The notes under the pieces: model-generated
Databases searched by the model: none
What the model was told of the DNA's origin: nothing
The model's input: the letters and a program-made list of their open reading frames with translations, nothing else
Position numbers and translations under genes: made by a program
In this document: in pieces, positions 55,614 to 64,000 of the stretch
Numbering within the stretch: position 1 is the first letter of the stretch
Layout: every line of letters begins with the position of its first letter
Origin: Basidiobolus meristosporus CBS 931.73
Lineage: Eukaryota; Basidiobolomycota; Basidiobolomycetes; Basidiobolales; Basidiobolaceae
Length of the DNA: 64,000 nt
Direction: 5' to 3'
NCBI GenBank assembly: GCA_002104905.1
Contig: MCFE01000100.1
Coordinates: 108,447 to 172,446 of the forward strand

Positions 55614-55962
55614 TGTTGTAAGAGTCTTGGAGATATTGGAAGTGATTTGGGAGAACAAGTAGATTATGTGGTTTTCACTCAATGATTTATTGAATATAAA
55701 AGTAGTATTTATACTTTTACATGGTCTTGGCATAACATACACATAGAATAGGTTACAAAAGGTCCCAGAGCATGTGTGCAAAGTTTGGAGCTGTTTGGAC
55801 AACTTTGAGAATATTCATGTTCTGGGTACTAGGTATTTTGGTCAAAATATTCTGAGTAAATCCCAACAAGGAATTTGGTCAGTATTCTCTAGGATTTGAA
55901 GGTAATGATCCAAGTGACTAAGCTAGGTGAATATTCAGGTGGAATTACAAGTTTTTACAATA
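55614..55962 (-). repeat. Copia LTR, minus orientation
   Basis: A full-length LTR beginning TGTTGTAAGAGTCTTGGAG. It is the 3' LTR of a minus-strand Copia copy whose RNase H end follows at 55,968-56,128. It lies back to back with the plus-strand fragment to its left. Confidence 0.8.
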
Positions 55963-55967
55963 CTCTC

Positions 55968-56128
55968 ACTCAGCTAAATGCTTATATTGACTAGTCCTAA
56001 TTTTGACCTAAGATATTCAAACTTGTCTCTAGCTAATGGTTTGGTATATATGTCTGCAATCATTTCATCTGAAGGAGAGTAAACTAAGCTAACTAAGTTA
56101 TTCTCTATAGCTTCATGTGTGAAATGTT
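55968..56128 (-). pseudogene. Copia RNase H C-terminus, broken by a LINE
   Basis: Matches the end of the RNase H block at 7,972: EAIENNLVSLV, then DEMIADIYTKPLARDKFEYL. The copy stops in the middle of the TKHIDIRHHFIRE motif, where the LINE at 56,133 begins. The rest of the Copia element is not seen on the other side of the LINE. Confidence 0.75.
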
Positions 56129-56219
56129 GTCTTAAGGGGGGGGGGAGACAGTCACCAACAGGTGAAATCTTTATTTCAGTTAAAACAAAGAAGCCAGCGC
56201 AACTGTTGTAGCTTTGATA

Positions 56220-58967
56220 CAAGAGTGTGTAGCTGAGGGGAATTTGTAGATAAGTTAATAAGAAGTGATGATAGTTCTTCAGTGCTCAAGACACTGTTCA
56301 GTGGGAAGGGGGTAGCAAGAGAGGTAAGAATGACTTGTGAACAACATTAATGAGGGGAATGTGATAAGGATTGATATTCATCATAAAGGGAGTGTGCTGC
56401 TGCAGATATTGCTGCCAAAGGTCTGTCAAGTACTTCAGGTAGGCCAGCTTGGGCTTTTCTGACTGCAGAATATAGTGAGCAAACTTCTTGACTTCAGGAT
56501 CTCCAAGTATAGTTCTCCAGCAGGAGCCAGGTGTTGTGTGGTGTGTTCTCTTCCAGGCCTTAATCAGTGGGTTGTTGCAGTTGTGAAATCTGAGGTATAA
56601 TCTGGTTCTAAGGTAGAGAAGTCTGATCTTATAGGGCATAAGCCCAAATGCACCAAGAATAGCATGTCTGTAGGGGCATTCAGGCAAATGAGGCACCAGG
56701 GAGGTAATGCACCATACTGCAAACTTGTCAAGCTTAGTGCAGTCTCTAGAAGTAAGAGAGAGAAGTGGTAAGCCAAATTCCAGGACAGGGAAGACAAACT
56801 GCTTGAGTAGAAGGAGGCAGCTGGGAGCTGAAGTTGTAGGAGGAGTAACAGCCAGTAGCTTGTGGAGTGCCTGTCTTGCCAGGATAATTCTCTTCTTCAG
56901 GTGTGCTCCAGAGTCTAGTCCAGTAGGAAGGAAAGGAAAACCAAGTTATGTAGCAGAAACCTGAGCAGGTAGAGTGGAGTTCTCCAAGTTGATGGGAGAG
57001 CCCAAAGGTACTGTCTTTGCAATGGAAAGCTGGAGATTATTCTTCTGCAGATACTGGTGGATGGTCTGGGAGTCTTGTTGCACATTGGAGGAGGATATTC
57101 TGATGTCATCAGCAAAGAGAGTAACCAGGCAGTCAGCTGAGAGTCTTGGGAAATCATTCAGGAAGATGGCAAACAGTATAGGACCAAGCACAGAGCCTTG
57201 AACCACTCCATTAGGAACTCAGAACACAGCTGATTGCTCACTTGGGTGCAGAATTCTTGCTTGTGGATCCAGAAACAGAGACCTGACAAGGAGGGTGAGA
57301 GAGGTACTGGAGAAGCATTGCAACTTGGACCAAAGCAGATTTCTGTCAACTGAATCAAAGGCCTTAGTAATATCAAACAGAACAGAGGGATACTTGCACT
57401 GGAGAGAGTGATCTTGGCTAAGTATGACTGCATATTCCAAGGAGAGGCCAGGAACAAAGCCAAACTGTGCAGGATGAAGCTTGAGGGAGTTAGAGTAGAG
57501 CTCCTGAGCAAGCAGAAGCTCAAACACCTTTCTGCAGGTGGGCAGCAGAGATATTGGCCTGTAGGAGCTAGGATCCAGGTGCTTTCCTTTACCCTTGTAC
57601 AGTGGCAGAACATTTGCAAAGGACCATTCCTCAGGATTAGAAAGCTGGGCTGAGCATTGCTGAAACAGTGGAAGCAGAAGTGCAGACATGGCCTTGGTAC
57701 TAGTCTTCAGAAGCTCATAAGAGATTGTGTCCACACCTGGAGCAGTAGAGTTGGGAAGCCTCTTGAGCACATTATGGATTCTCCTTTGATCAAGTGCAAG
57801 TGGAATGGGCAGAGTCTTGAAGTCAGGATGAAAGCCAGGAGTTGAGTACTGCTTTGTAGAGAAGAAGATGTTAGCCAGCTGTTGTGTTGAAGGTAACTTC
57901 CTGGAAGAGGGCCTTATTGCCCTGTAGAGTCTTGATACTGTTCTTGTTATAGAGTTGGAAGATTGCAGAGGCAAAGAACTCATAATATGATCCCAGAGCT
58001 GAGTATGCAGAGTGTGGTGAATTGCCTTGGAGTGGTGTATTGCTGTCAGGAGGAGTTTCTCTGTTTTTGGGTTAGGGAAACTCAGGTAGCTTTGTTGCAG
58101 GGCTGAAACAATGGATTCCCATTTTCTTGAGGTAACAGCAGTAGTCTTGCATGGCAGTGAGAGGGAGGCAGAGACCAGAATCAGATGCTTCACAAAGAGC
58201 CAGGCATAGTTGAGATCATCTGGCAGAGAAAGTAGCAAACTGGCAAGCTTCAAGTAGTTCCCAAAGTCTTTCTTCTGATTCTTGGTAGCTTTGTGGGTGA
58301 GCACAGTAAGTTTTGGCAGCTTCTTCTTCACAACTGGTTGCATAGAAAGGGACCAGGCTGGGTGGTCAGAGGCTCTCAAGGATCCTAGCTCAGCTCCAGA
58401 GAATTGCTTAACTTCATTCACAAAGTAGAGGGCAGCAGCAGAAGGGCAGATCCAGTCAACACATCTTTTCTCAGATTGAGCACCTAGTGCTAGCAGATGG
58501 CTTTCTCTCAGGAAGTTCAGTAGGAATGTAGACCTTGGCTTCATTCTTGCAGTCAGAGTAGTCTTGTTCTCAGGATGGGGAATGTTGAGATCTCCAAGCA
58601 AGATAATAGGTGTTGATATAGATCGCTGGTATTGCTGAACTTTCTGGCATATAACTTGCACTTCCTGAAGGGCAAGACTTGGAGGCAGATAGCAGAGCAC
58701 CAGACTGATAGTTGGCAACTGGAGAGCAGCACAGTAAGGGGAGTAAAGAGGAACACAGAGCTGAGGAGTATTGATGGTAGAAGAGATGAAGCAGATAGAG
58801 GAGGTATTCTTTGTTCTAGGAGTAGAAAAGCAATATAGATTAGTCAAAAGTATAGAGGGTAGCTGGACATCAATCAAACACAAGAGGGAAAATCTTGAAA
58901 GAAGTCTCTCTAGAGTTGGTCTTGATGGCTGTATGCTGTTGCAGTTAAGCAACAGAACTTCAGGTAG
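56220..58967 (-). pseudogene. LINE copy 1 ORF2: endonuclease and RT, with stops
   Basis: The AP-like endonuclease (NCNSIQPSRP, LGDLNIPHPENK, VDWICPS, SDHPAWS) is followed by RT with YKGKGKHLDPSSYRPISLLPT, LFDITKAFDSVDR, GVVQGSVLGPILFAIFLNDF and the catalytic FADDIRIS. Two nonsense changes against copy 2 are at 57,219-57,221 (TCA to TGA) and 56,946-56,948 (TAT to TAA). A one-base difference in a G run at about 56,309 shifts the C-terminus. It follows ORF1 in the same frame after UGA. Confidence 0.85.
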
Positions 58968-60440
58968 TCAGGCAGAGGTTGTAGCTTCTTCAGAGGCAGC
59001 ATTGACAATGTGACCTGCAGAGTCCCAGAGCTCTTGAAATGGTGCATCACTTAAGTCAGCAAGGAGGGAAATGGCATGATTCTTGAGGAAGTATGCCACA
59101 TCATAGAAGGGGGCTTGTCACTTGATGGCAGCAAAGAAAGACAGAATGGCAACATGGGCTGGAGGCTTGTTGAACAGTAGAGAGTCAGAGGATTCAGATT
59201 CTTCAGGCACTATCTTGAAGTCAGTTTTCAGCCAGTTAAGGTTCTTCTCCACAAAGGCAACAAATGGGTCAGCAATGTTTTGATCTAGGATAACCTCCAG
59301 AATCCTCCCGTTTCTCCAGGCCAGGTTGACAATTCTTGAGAGCTGAATATTGCATGCCTTGAGTGCTTTCCTGATGTTGGAAATGGGAGTCCAGGGAACT
59401 TGCTTCAAGTACACCACAGTCCAGGTAGAAGCTGGTGGTAGGTTTGTTGGGGGCTTGTAAGTCCTTCTGTGTTGCAATGGAGCTGCAGTAGTCAGATTGG
59501 AGTCCACATTCTAAGTAGAGGGTTTTCTTGATGTGTCTTGCTGAATGGTACTGGAACTGGATGTGCTGATAATTCCTGCTAGAACCTTGCCTGCATAAGT
59601 CTGAGGTATAGTTGAGGTGACTGTAGAGGTGGTGGCAGCTGGTGCAGGTGGAGAGGCAGAAACTGAAGCAGGAACTGAGGTCACCTGGGAGAAGGCAGTA
59701 GAAGCAGGTTTTCTGGGAGGAACAGAGTTCACTATCCAGTTGTTCTGTAAAACACTGGAGTAGCTTTTCTGTGGAACAGGATCTTGCTCTTGAACAGGAG
59801 CAGAAGCAGGAGGCTGGGGCTGAGCAGTAGTGGTAAGGCAGTGGCACTCCAAGGAAGCTTTTTGCAAGGCATCTCTGGCAGTTTTCAGGGCAGTATTGGC
59901 TTCATTCTTGAGCTTCTTGCATTGGGCATCCAGTCTCTTGTTTTCAATAGCCAGGGCAGTATTGGCAGCCTCTAAATCAGCAATTCTCTTCTCAATTGCA
60001 AGGAATCTCTGAAGAAATGCATCAGTAGAAGTGCTGGCATCTGGGAGAGCAGTGGCAGGAATAGACTCCATTGACAGTGGGCTTCTTGGAGGCAAGGAAA
60101 GTGGACTGGCAGATTCAGGCACAAAAGGAGATATCCTGGCAGGAGGAGAAGGAGTATCCAAGGCAGTAACAGAGGCAATTCTTGTTGGTGAAGCAGCAGC
60201 AGGGGAGGCAAGCCTGTTCAGAAACTGGGCAGGAGATGAGTGCTTGAGGAGAGGGAGTCTTCAGCTTGCCAAGCATGTCTTCCATCAGAGTGATACCAAT
60301 ATTCCTGGTGCATTTGCAGAGAAAAGTAAGCTTCCTGAGTCTGCCAGCTCTTCCATTCCTTCTGATAGTTCCTTTGTTTCCACAGTTGGGGCAAGAAATC
60401 TTCTTGACAGACTTGTCAAAGCAATCAAGAACCTTCCTTT
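58968..60440 (-). pseudogene. LINE copy 1 ORF1, with stops
   Basis: From the N-terminus: a zinc-ribbon-like segment at about 60,420-60,280 (CPNCGNKGTIRRNGR, then FLCKC), a frame break near 60,250, a Pro/Ser/Ala-rich stretch, a coiled coil (about 60,040-59,880: EKRIADLEAANTALAIENK), then an RRM-like region (TWTVVYLKQVPWTPISNIRKALK) and a C-terminal domain ending NAASEEATTSA. Nonsense codons at 59,511 and 59,118; the second is AGA in copy 2. ORF1 proteins of LINEs bind their RNA. Confidence 0.75.
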
Positions 60441-60540
60441 CAGGTGTAGTAGGGCTCCTGTTGAGGTTTTGGTGGCATATCCAGAGTCTTCAGCTTCAAA
60501 TTTCAATTTTTGAGATTTTTGGGTGATTTTTGATGGGCAG

Positions 60541-60735
60541 GATCAAAATTAGGGTTAGGGTTGCGCGCTGTGACTGCTTTTTACGATCGCAAGGTCAGAA
60601 CCTAGGAAAAAATAAAAATAGTTAGTAAAGGTGATTTAATGGATGGATGGATGGATTCGGAGTCAGATTCAATCAAAAAATCAAATCGTTGACTAATTTA
60701 AGAGGTTAGAGTAAAGTGTGATTTATGATTAGGTT
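60541..60735. other. Spacer between two LINEs, with telomere-like bases
   Basis: It begins with ATTAGGGTTAGGGTT (about 60,547-60,561) and ends with ATTAGGTTAGGGGGG at the 3' end of copy 2. Between them are a GGAT microsatellite (60,640-60,656) and AT-rich sequence. It could be the 5' UTR of copy 1 or old target DNA. No gene. Confidence 0.5.
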
Positions 60736-60796
60736 AGGGGGGAGACAGTCACCAACAGGTGAAATCTTTATTTCAGTTGAAACAAAGAAGCCAGCG

Positions 60797-63565
60797 CTAC
60801 TGTTGTAGCTTTGATACAAGAGTGTGTAGCTGAGGGGAATTTGTAGGTAAGTTAATAAGAAGTGATGATAGTTCTTCAGTGCTCAAGACACTGTTCAGTG
60901 GGAAGGGGGGTAGCAAGAGAGGTAAGAATGACTTGTGAACAACATTAATGAGGGGAATGTGATAAGGATTGATATTCATCATAAAGGGAGTGTGCTGCTG
61001 CAGATATTGCTGCCAAAGGTCTGTCAAGTACTTCAGGTAGGCCAGCTTGGGTTTTTCTGACTGCAGAATATAGTGAGCAAACTTCTTGACTTCAGGATCT
61101 CCAAGTATAGTTCTCCAGCAGGAGCCAGGTGTTGTGTGGTGTGTTCTCTTCCAGGCCTTAATCAGTGGGTTGTTGCAGTTGTGAAGTCTGAGGTATAATC
61201 TGGTTCTAAGGTAGAGAAGTCTGATCTTATAGGGCATAAACCCAAAAGCACCAAGAATAGCATGTCTGTAGGGGCATTCAGGCAAATGAGGCACCAAGGA
61301 GGTAATGCACCATACTGCAAACTTGTCAAGCTTAGTGCAGTCTCTAGAAGTAAGAGAGAGAAGTGGTAAGCCAAATTCCAGGACAGGGAAGACAAACTGC
61401 TTGAGTAGAAGGAGGCAGCTGGGAGCTGAAGTTGTAGGAGGAGTAACAGCCAGTAGCTTGTGGAGTGCCTGTCTTGCCAGGATAATTCTCTTCTTCAGGT
61501 GTGCTCCAGAGTCTAGTCCAGTAGGAAGGAAAGGAAAGCCAAGATATGTAGCAGAAACCTGAGCAGGTAGAGTGGAGTTCTCCAAGTTGATGGGAGAGCC
61601 CAAAGGTACTGTCTTTGCAATGGAAAGCTGGAGATTATTCTTCTGCAGATACTGGTGGATGGTCTGGGAGTCTTGTTGCACATTGGAGGAGGATATTCTG
61701 ATGTCATCAGCAAAGAGAGTAACCAGGCAGTCAGCTGAGAGTCTTGGGAAATCATTCAGGAAGATGGCAAACAGTATAGGACCAAGCACAGAGCCTTGAA
61801 CCACTCCATTAGGAACTGAGAACACAGCTGATTGCTCACTTGGGTGCAGAATTCTTGCTTGTGGATCCAGAAACAGAGACCTGACAAGGAGGGTGAGAGA
61901 GGTACTGGAGAAGCATTGCAACTTGGACCAAAGCAGATTTCTGTCAACTGAATCAAAGGCCTTAGTAATATCAAACAGAACAGAGGGATACTTGCACTGG
62001 AGAGAGTGATCTTGGCTAAGTATGACTGCATATTCCAAGGAGAGGCCAGGAACAAAGCCAAACTGTGCAGGATGAAACTTGAGGGAGTCAGAGTAGAGCT
62101 CCTGAGCAAGCAGAAGCTCAAACACCTTTCTGCAGGTGGGCAGCAGAGATATTGGCCTGTAGGAGCTAGGATCCAGGTGCTTTCCTTTACCCTTGTACAG
62201 TGGCAGAACATTTGCAAAGGACCATTCCTCAGGAGTAGAAAGCTGGGCTGAGCATTGCTGAAACAGTGGAAGCAGAAGTGCAGACATGGCCTTGGTACTA
62301 GTCTTCAGAAGCTCATAGGAGATTGTGTCCACACCTGGAGCAGTAGAGTTGGGAAGCCTCTTGAGCACATTATGGATTCTCCTTTGATCAAGTGCAAGTG
62401 GGATGGGCAGAGTCTTGAAGTCAGGATGAAAGCCAGGAGTTGAGTACTGCTTTGTAGAGAAGAAGATGTTAGCCAGCTGTTCTGTTGAAGGTAACTTCCT
62501 GGAAGAGGGCCTCATTGCCCTGTAGAGTCTTGATACTGTTCTTGTTATAGAGTTGGAAGATTGCAGAGGCAAGGAACTCATAATATGATCCCAGAGCTGA
62601 GTATGCAGAGTGTGGTGAATTGCCTTGGAGTGGTGTATTGCTGTCAGGAGGAGTTTCTCTGTTTTTGGGTTAGGGAAACTCAGGTAGCTTTGTTGCAGGG
62701 CTGAAACAATGGATTCCCATTTTCTTGAGGTAACAGCAGTAGTCTTGCATGGCAGTGAGAGGGAGGCAGACACCAGAATCAGATGCTTCACAAAGAGCCA
62801 GGCATAGTTGAGATCATCTGGCAGAGAAAGTAGCAAACTGGCAAGCTTCAAGTAGTTCCCAAAGTCTTTCTTCTGATTCTTGGTAGCTTTGTGGGTGAGC
62901 ACAGTAAGTTTTGGCAGCTTCTTCTTCACAACTGGTTGCATAGAAAGGGACCAGGCTGGGTGGTCAGAGGCTCTCAAGGATCCTAGCTCAGCTCCAGAGA
63001 ATTGCTTAACTTCATTCACAAAGTAGAGGGCAGCAGCAGAAGGGCAGATCCAGTCAACACATCTTTTCTCAGATTGAGCACCTAGTGCTAGCAGATGGCT
63101 TTCTCTCAGGAAGTTCAGTAGGAATGTAGACCTTGGCTTCATTCTTGCAGTCAGAGTAGTCTTGTTCTCAGGATGGGGAATGTTGAGATCTCCAAGCAAG
63201 ATAATAGGTGTTGATATAGATTGCTGGTATTGCTGAACTTTCTGGCATATAACTTGCACTTCCTGAAGGGCAAGACTTGGAGGCAGATAGCAGAGCACCA
63301 GACTGATAGTTGGCAACTGGAGAGCAGCACAGTAAGGGGAGTAAAGAGGAACACAGAGCTGAGGAGTATTGATGGTAGAAGAGATGAAGCAGATAGAGGA
63401 GGTATTCTTTGTTCTAGGAGTAGAAAAGCAATATAGATTAGTCAAAAGTATAGAGGGTAGCTGGACATCAATCAAACACAGGAGGGAAAATCTTGAAAGA
63501 AGTCTCTCTAGAGTTGGTCTTGATGGCTGTATGCTGTTGCAGTTAAGCAACAGAACTTCAGGTAG
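60797..63565 (-). CDS. LINE copy 2 ORF2: endonuclease and reverse transcriptase
   Basis: About 922 codons, open from directly after the ORF1 TGA to the TAG at 60,797. Domains: AP-type endonuclease (residues about 5-225; LGDLNIPHPENK, VDWICPS, SDHPAWS), linker, RT (about 440-640; SSYRPISLLPT, FDITKAFDSVDR, QGSVLGPILFAIFLND, LFADDIRIS), thumb and a C-terminal region with a Cys/His pattern (HLPECPYRH; GSCWRTI). It nicks target DNA and copies element RNA there. There is no ATG at the start; the first Met comes at about residue 140, inside the endonuclease, so expression from its own AUG is not possible for a full protein. Confidence 0.9.
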   Translation of the reverse strand, partial: LPEVLLLNCNSIQPSRPTLERLLSRFSLLCLIDVQLPSILLTNLYCFSTPRTKNTSSICFISSTINTPQLCVPLYSPYCAALQLPTISLVLCYLPPSLALQEVQVICQKVQQYQQSISTPIILLGDLNIPHPENKTTLTARMKPRSTFLLNFLRESHLLALGAQSEKRCVDWICPSAAALYFVNEVKQFSGAELGSLRASDHPAWSLSMQPVVKKKLPKLTVLTHKATKNQKKDFGNYLKLASLLLSLPDDLNYAWLFVKHLILVSASLSLPCKTTAVTSRKWESIVSALQQSYLSFPNPKTEKLLLTAIHHSKAIHHTLHTQLWDHIMSSLPLQSSNSITRTVSRLYRAMRPSSRKLPSTEQLANIFFSTKQYSTPGFHPDFKTLPIPLALDQRRIHNVLKRLPNSTAPGVDTISYELLKTSTKAMSALLLPLFQQCSAQLSTPEEWSFANVLPLYKGKGKHLDPSSYRPISLLPTCRKVFELLLAQELYSDSLKFHPAQFGFVPGLSLEYAVILSQDHSLQCKYPSVLFDITKAFDSVDRNLLWSKLQCFSSTSLTLLVRSLFLDPQARILHPSEQSAVFSVPNGVVQGSVLGPILFAIFLNDFPRLSADCLVTLFADDIRISSSNVQQDSQTIHQYLQKNNLQLSIAKTVPLGSPINLENSTLPAQVSATYLGFPFLPTGLDSGAHLKKRIILARQALHKLLAVTPPTTSAPSCLLLLKQFVFPVLEFGLPLLSLTSRDCTKLDKFAVWCITSLVPHLPECPYRHAILGAFGFMPYKIRLLYLRTRLYLRLHNCNNPLIKAWKRTHHTTPGSCWRTILGDPEVKKFAHYILQSEKPKLAYLKYLTDLWQQYLQQHTPFMMNINPYHIPLINVVHKSFLPLLLPPFPLNSVLSTEELSSLLINLPTNSPQLHTLVSKLQQ

Positions 63566-64000
63566 TCAGGCAGAGGTTGTAGCTTCTTCAGAGGCAGCAT
63601 TGACAATGTGACCTGCAGAGTCCCAGAGCTCTTCAAATGGTGCATCACTTAAGTCAGCAAGGAGGGAAATGGCATGGTTCTTGAGGAAGTATGCCACATC
63701 ATAGGAGGGGGCTTGTCTCTTGATGGCAGCAAAGAAAGACAGAATGGCAACATGGGCTGGAGGCTTGTTGAACAGTAGAGAGTCAGAGGATTCAGATTCT
63801 TCAGGCACTATCTTGAAGTCAGTTTTCAGCCAGTTAAGGTTCTTCTCCACAAAGGCAACAAATGGGTCAGCAATGTTTTGGTCTAGGATAACCTCCAGAA
63901 TCTTCCCTTTTCTCCAGGCCAGGTTGACAATTCTTGAGAGCTGAATATTGCATGCCTTGAGTGCTTTCCTGATGTTGGAAATGGGAGTCCAGGGAACTTG
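63566..64000 (-). CDS. LINE copy 2 ORF1, C-terminal part
   Basis: Partial: the window ends inside it. The visible 145 codons match copy 1 (RRM-like end, KNLNWLKTDFKIVPEESE, then LLADLSDAPFEELWDSAGH) and end NAASEEATTSA before TGA at 63,566-63,568. Where copy 1 has TGA (59,118) this copy has AGA. The frame runs straight on into ORF2 past the stop. Confidence 0.85.
   Translation of the reverse strand, partial: QVPWTPISNIRKALKACNIQLSRIVNLAWRKGKILEVILDQNIADPFVAFVEKNLNWLKTDFKIVPEESESSDSLLFNKPPAHVAILSFFAAIKRQAPSYDVAYFLKNHAISLLADLSDAPFEELWDSAGHIVNAASEEATTSA

Larger units (their letters stand above)
56133..60540 (-). mobile_element. LINE (non-LTR retrotransposon), copy 1
   Basis: On the minus strand: ORF1 (about 60,440-58,968), then ORF2 (58,967 to about 56,220) with endonuclease and RT, then a short 3' end closing in TCT and ten C. 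No poly-A tail is present. The 5' end is placed near 60,540, next to AACCCTAACCCTAA. This copy has several stops and shifts, so it is dead. Related to copy 2 by over 98 percent in the parts compared by eye. Confidence 0.85.
60736..64000 (-). mobile_element. LINE copy 2, intact ORF2, runs off the window
   Basis: Same element and orientation as copy 1, placed head to tail with it. The 3' end closes in TCT and six C. ORF2 is intact; ORF1 is cut by the window end at 64,000, but has no stop in the visible part. This copy may be capable of movement. Confidence 0.88.

Noticed and set aside
60640-60656. GGAT repeat as a LINE target-site signal
   Set aside because: A four-unit microsatellite only; no matching copy at the other LINE border.

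Overview
The window is nuclear DNA of a fungus. Its protein genes carry many short spliceosomal introns (GT..AG) and encode a fungal-type gene set: LYR complex I subunit, Rieske protein, riboflavin synthase, Scd6/LSM14, alpha-arrestin with PPxY motifs, a CaaX G-gamma and a fungal DUF7137-type GPI protein. Complex I rules out fermenting budding yeasts of the Saccharomyces type. The lineage cannot be fixed by eye; an early-diverging (non-Dikarya) fungus is possible but this is weak inference.

The layout is a gene island between two transposon deposits. Positions 1-13,560 hold nested, decayed LTR retrotransposons: Ty3/Gypsy pieces including a chromodomain-bearing element on the minus strand (2,736-5,790), a plus-strand Gypsy LTR with a lysine-tRNA-like primer site (about 5,946-7,387), and a nearly complete Ty1/Copia element on the minus strand (7,612-12,293) with two 349/348-bp LTRs and several more LTR fragments. 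Positions 53,400-64,000 hold Copia fragments, an old LINE 3' end, and two closely similar LINEs in the same orientation; the second runs off the window.

The island (14,317-53,346) is dense and mostly housekeeping: a PUF RNA-binding protein, RIP1 (Rieske), RRF1 (mitochondrial ribosome recycling), SPT16 (FACT), RVB2, SCD6/LSM14, VMA1 (V-ATPase A), a small membrane ORF, a GPI-anchored DUF7137 protein, NDUFB9, a mitochondrial DnaJ (MDJ1), a mitochondrial PPR protein, RPL12, mitoribosomal mL44, an alpha-arrestin, riboflavin synthase, G-protein gamma, an LRR protein, a 1,643-residue repeat protein and a CNT nucleoside transporter. Several genes act in mitochondrial translation and respiration (RRF1, mL44, PPR, DnaJ, RIP1, NDUFB9), often from shared divergent promoters. 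I rebuilt most exon structures from splice signals and phase; every joined reading frame closes on a whole number of codons.

The best candidates for something new are: (1) the secreted repeat protein at 46,373-51,304, with about eleven 31-residue Lys/Tyr/Gly/Pro repeats, an [IV]PG-turn region, about ten unclassified Cys/aromatic repeats, and an acidic tail, resembling a structural or adhesive material; (2) the LINE, whose ORF1 and ORF2 lie in one frame separated only by UGA-CUA in both copies with no usable AUG for ORF2, which suggests stop-codon readthrough; it is also bordered by telomere-like CCCTAA sequence; and (3) two genes (RVB2 and VMA1) whose first coding exon is exactly the ATG.
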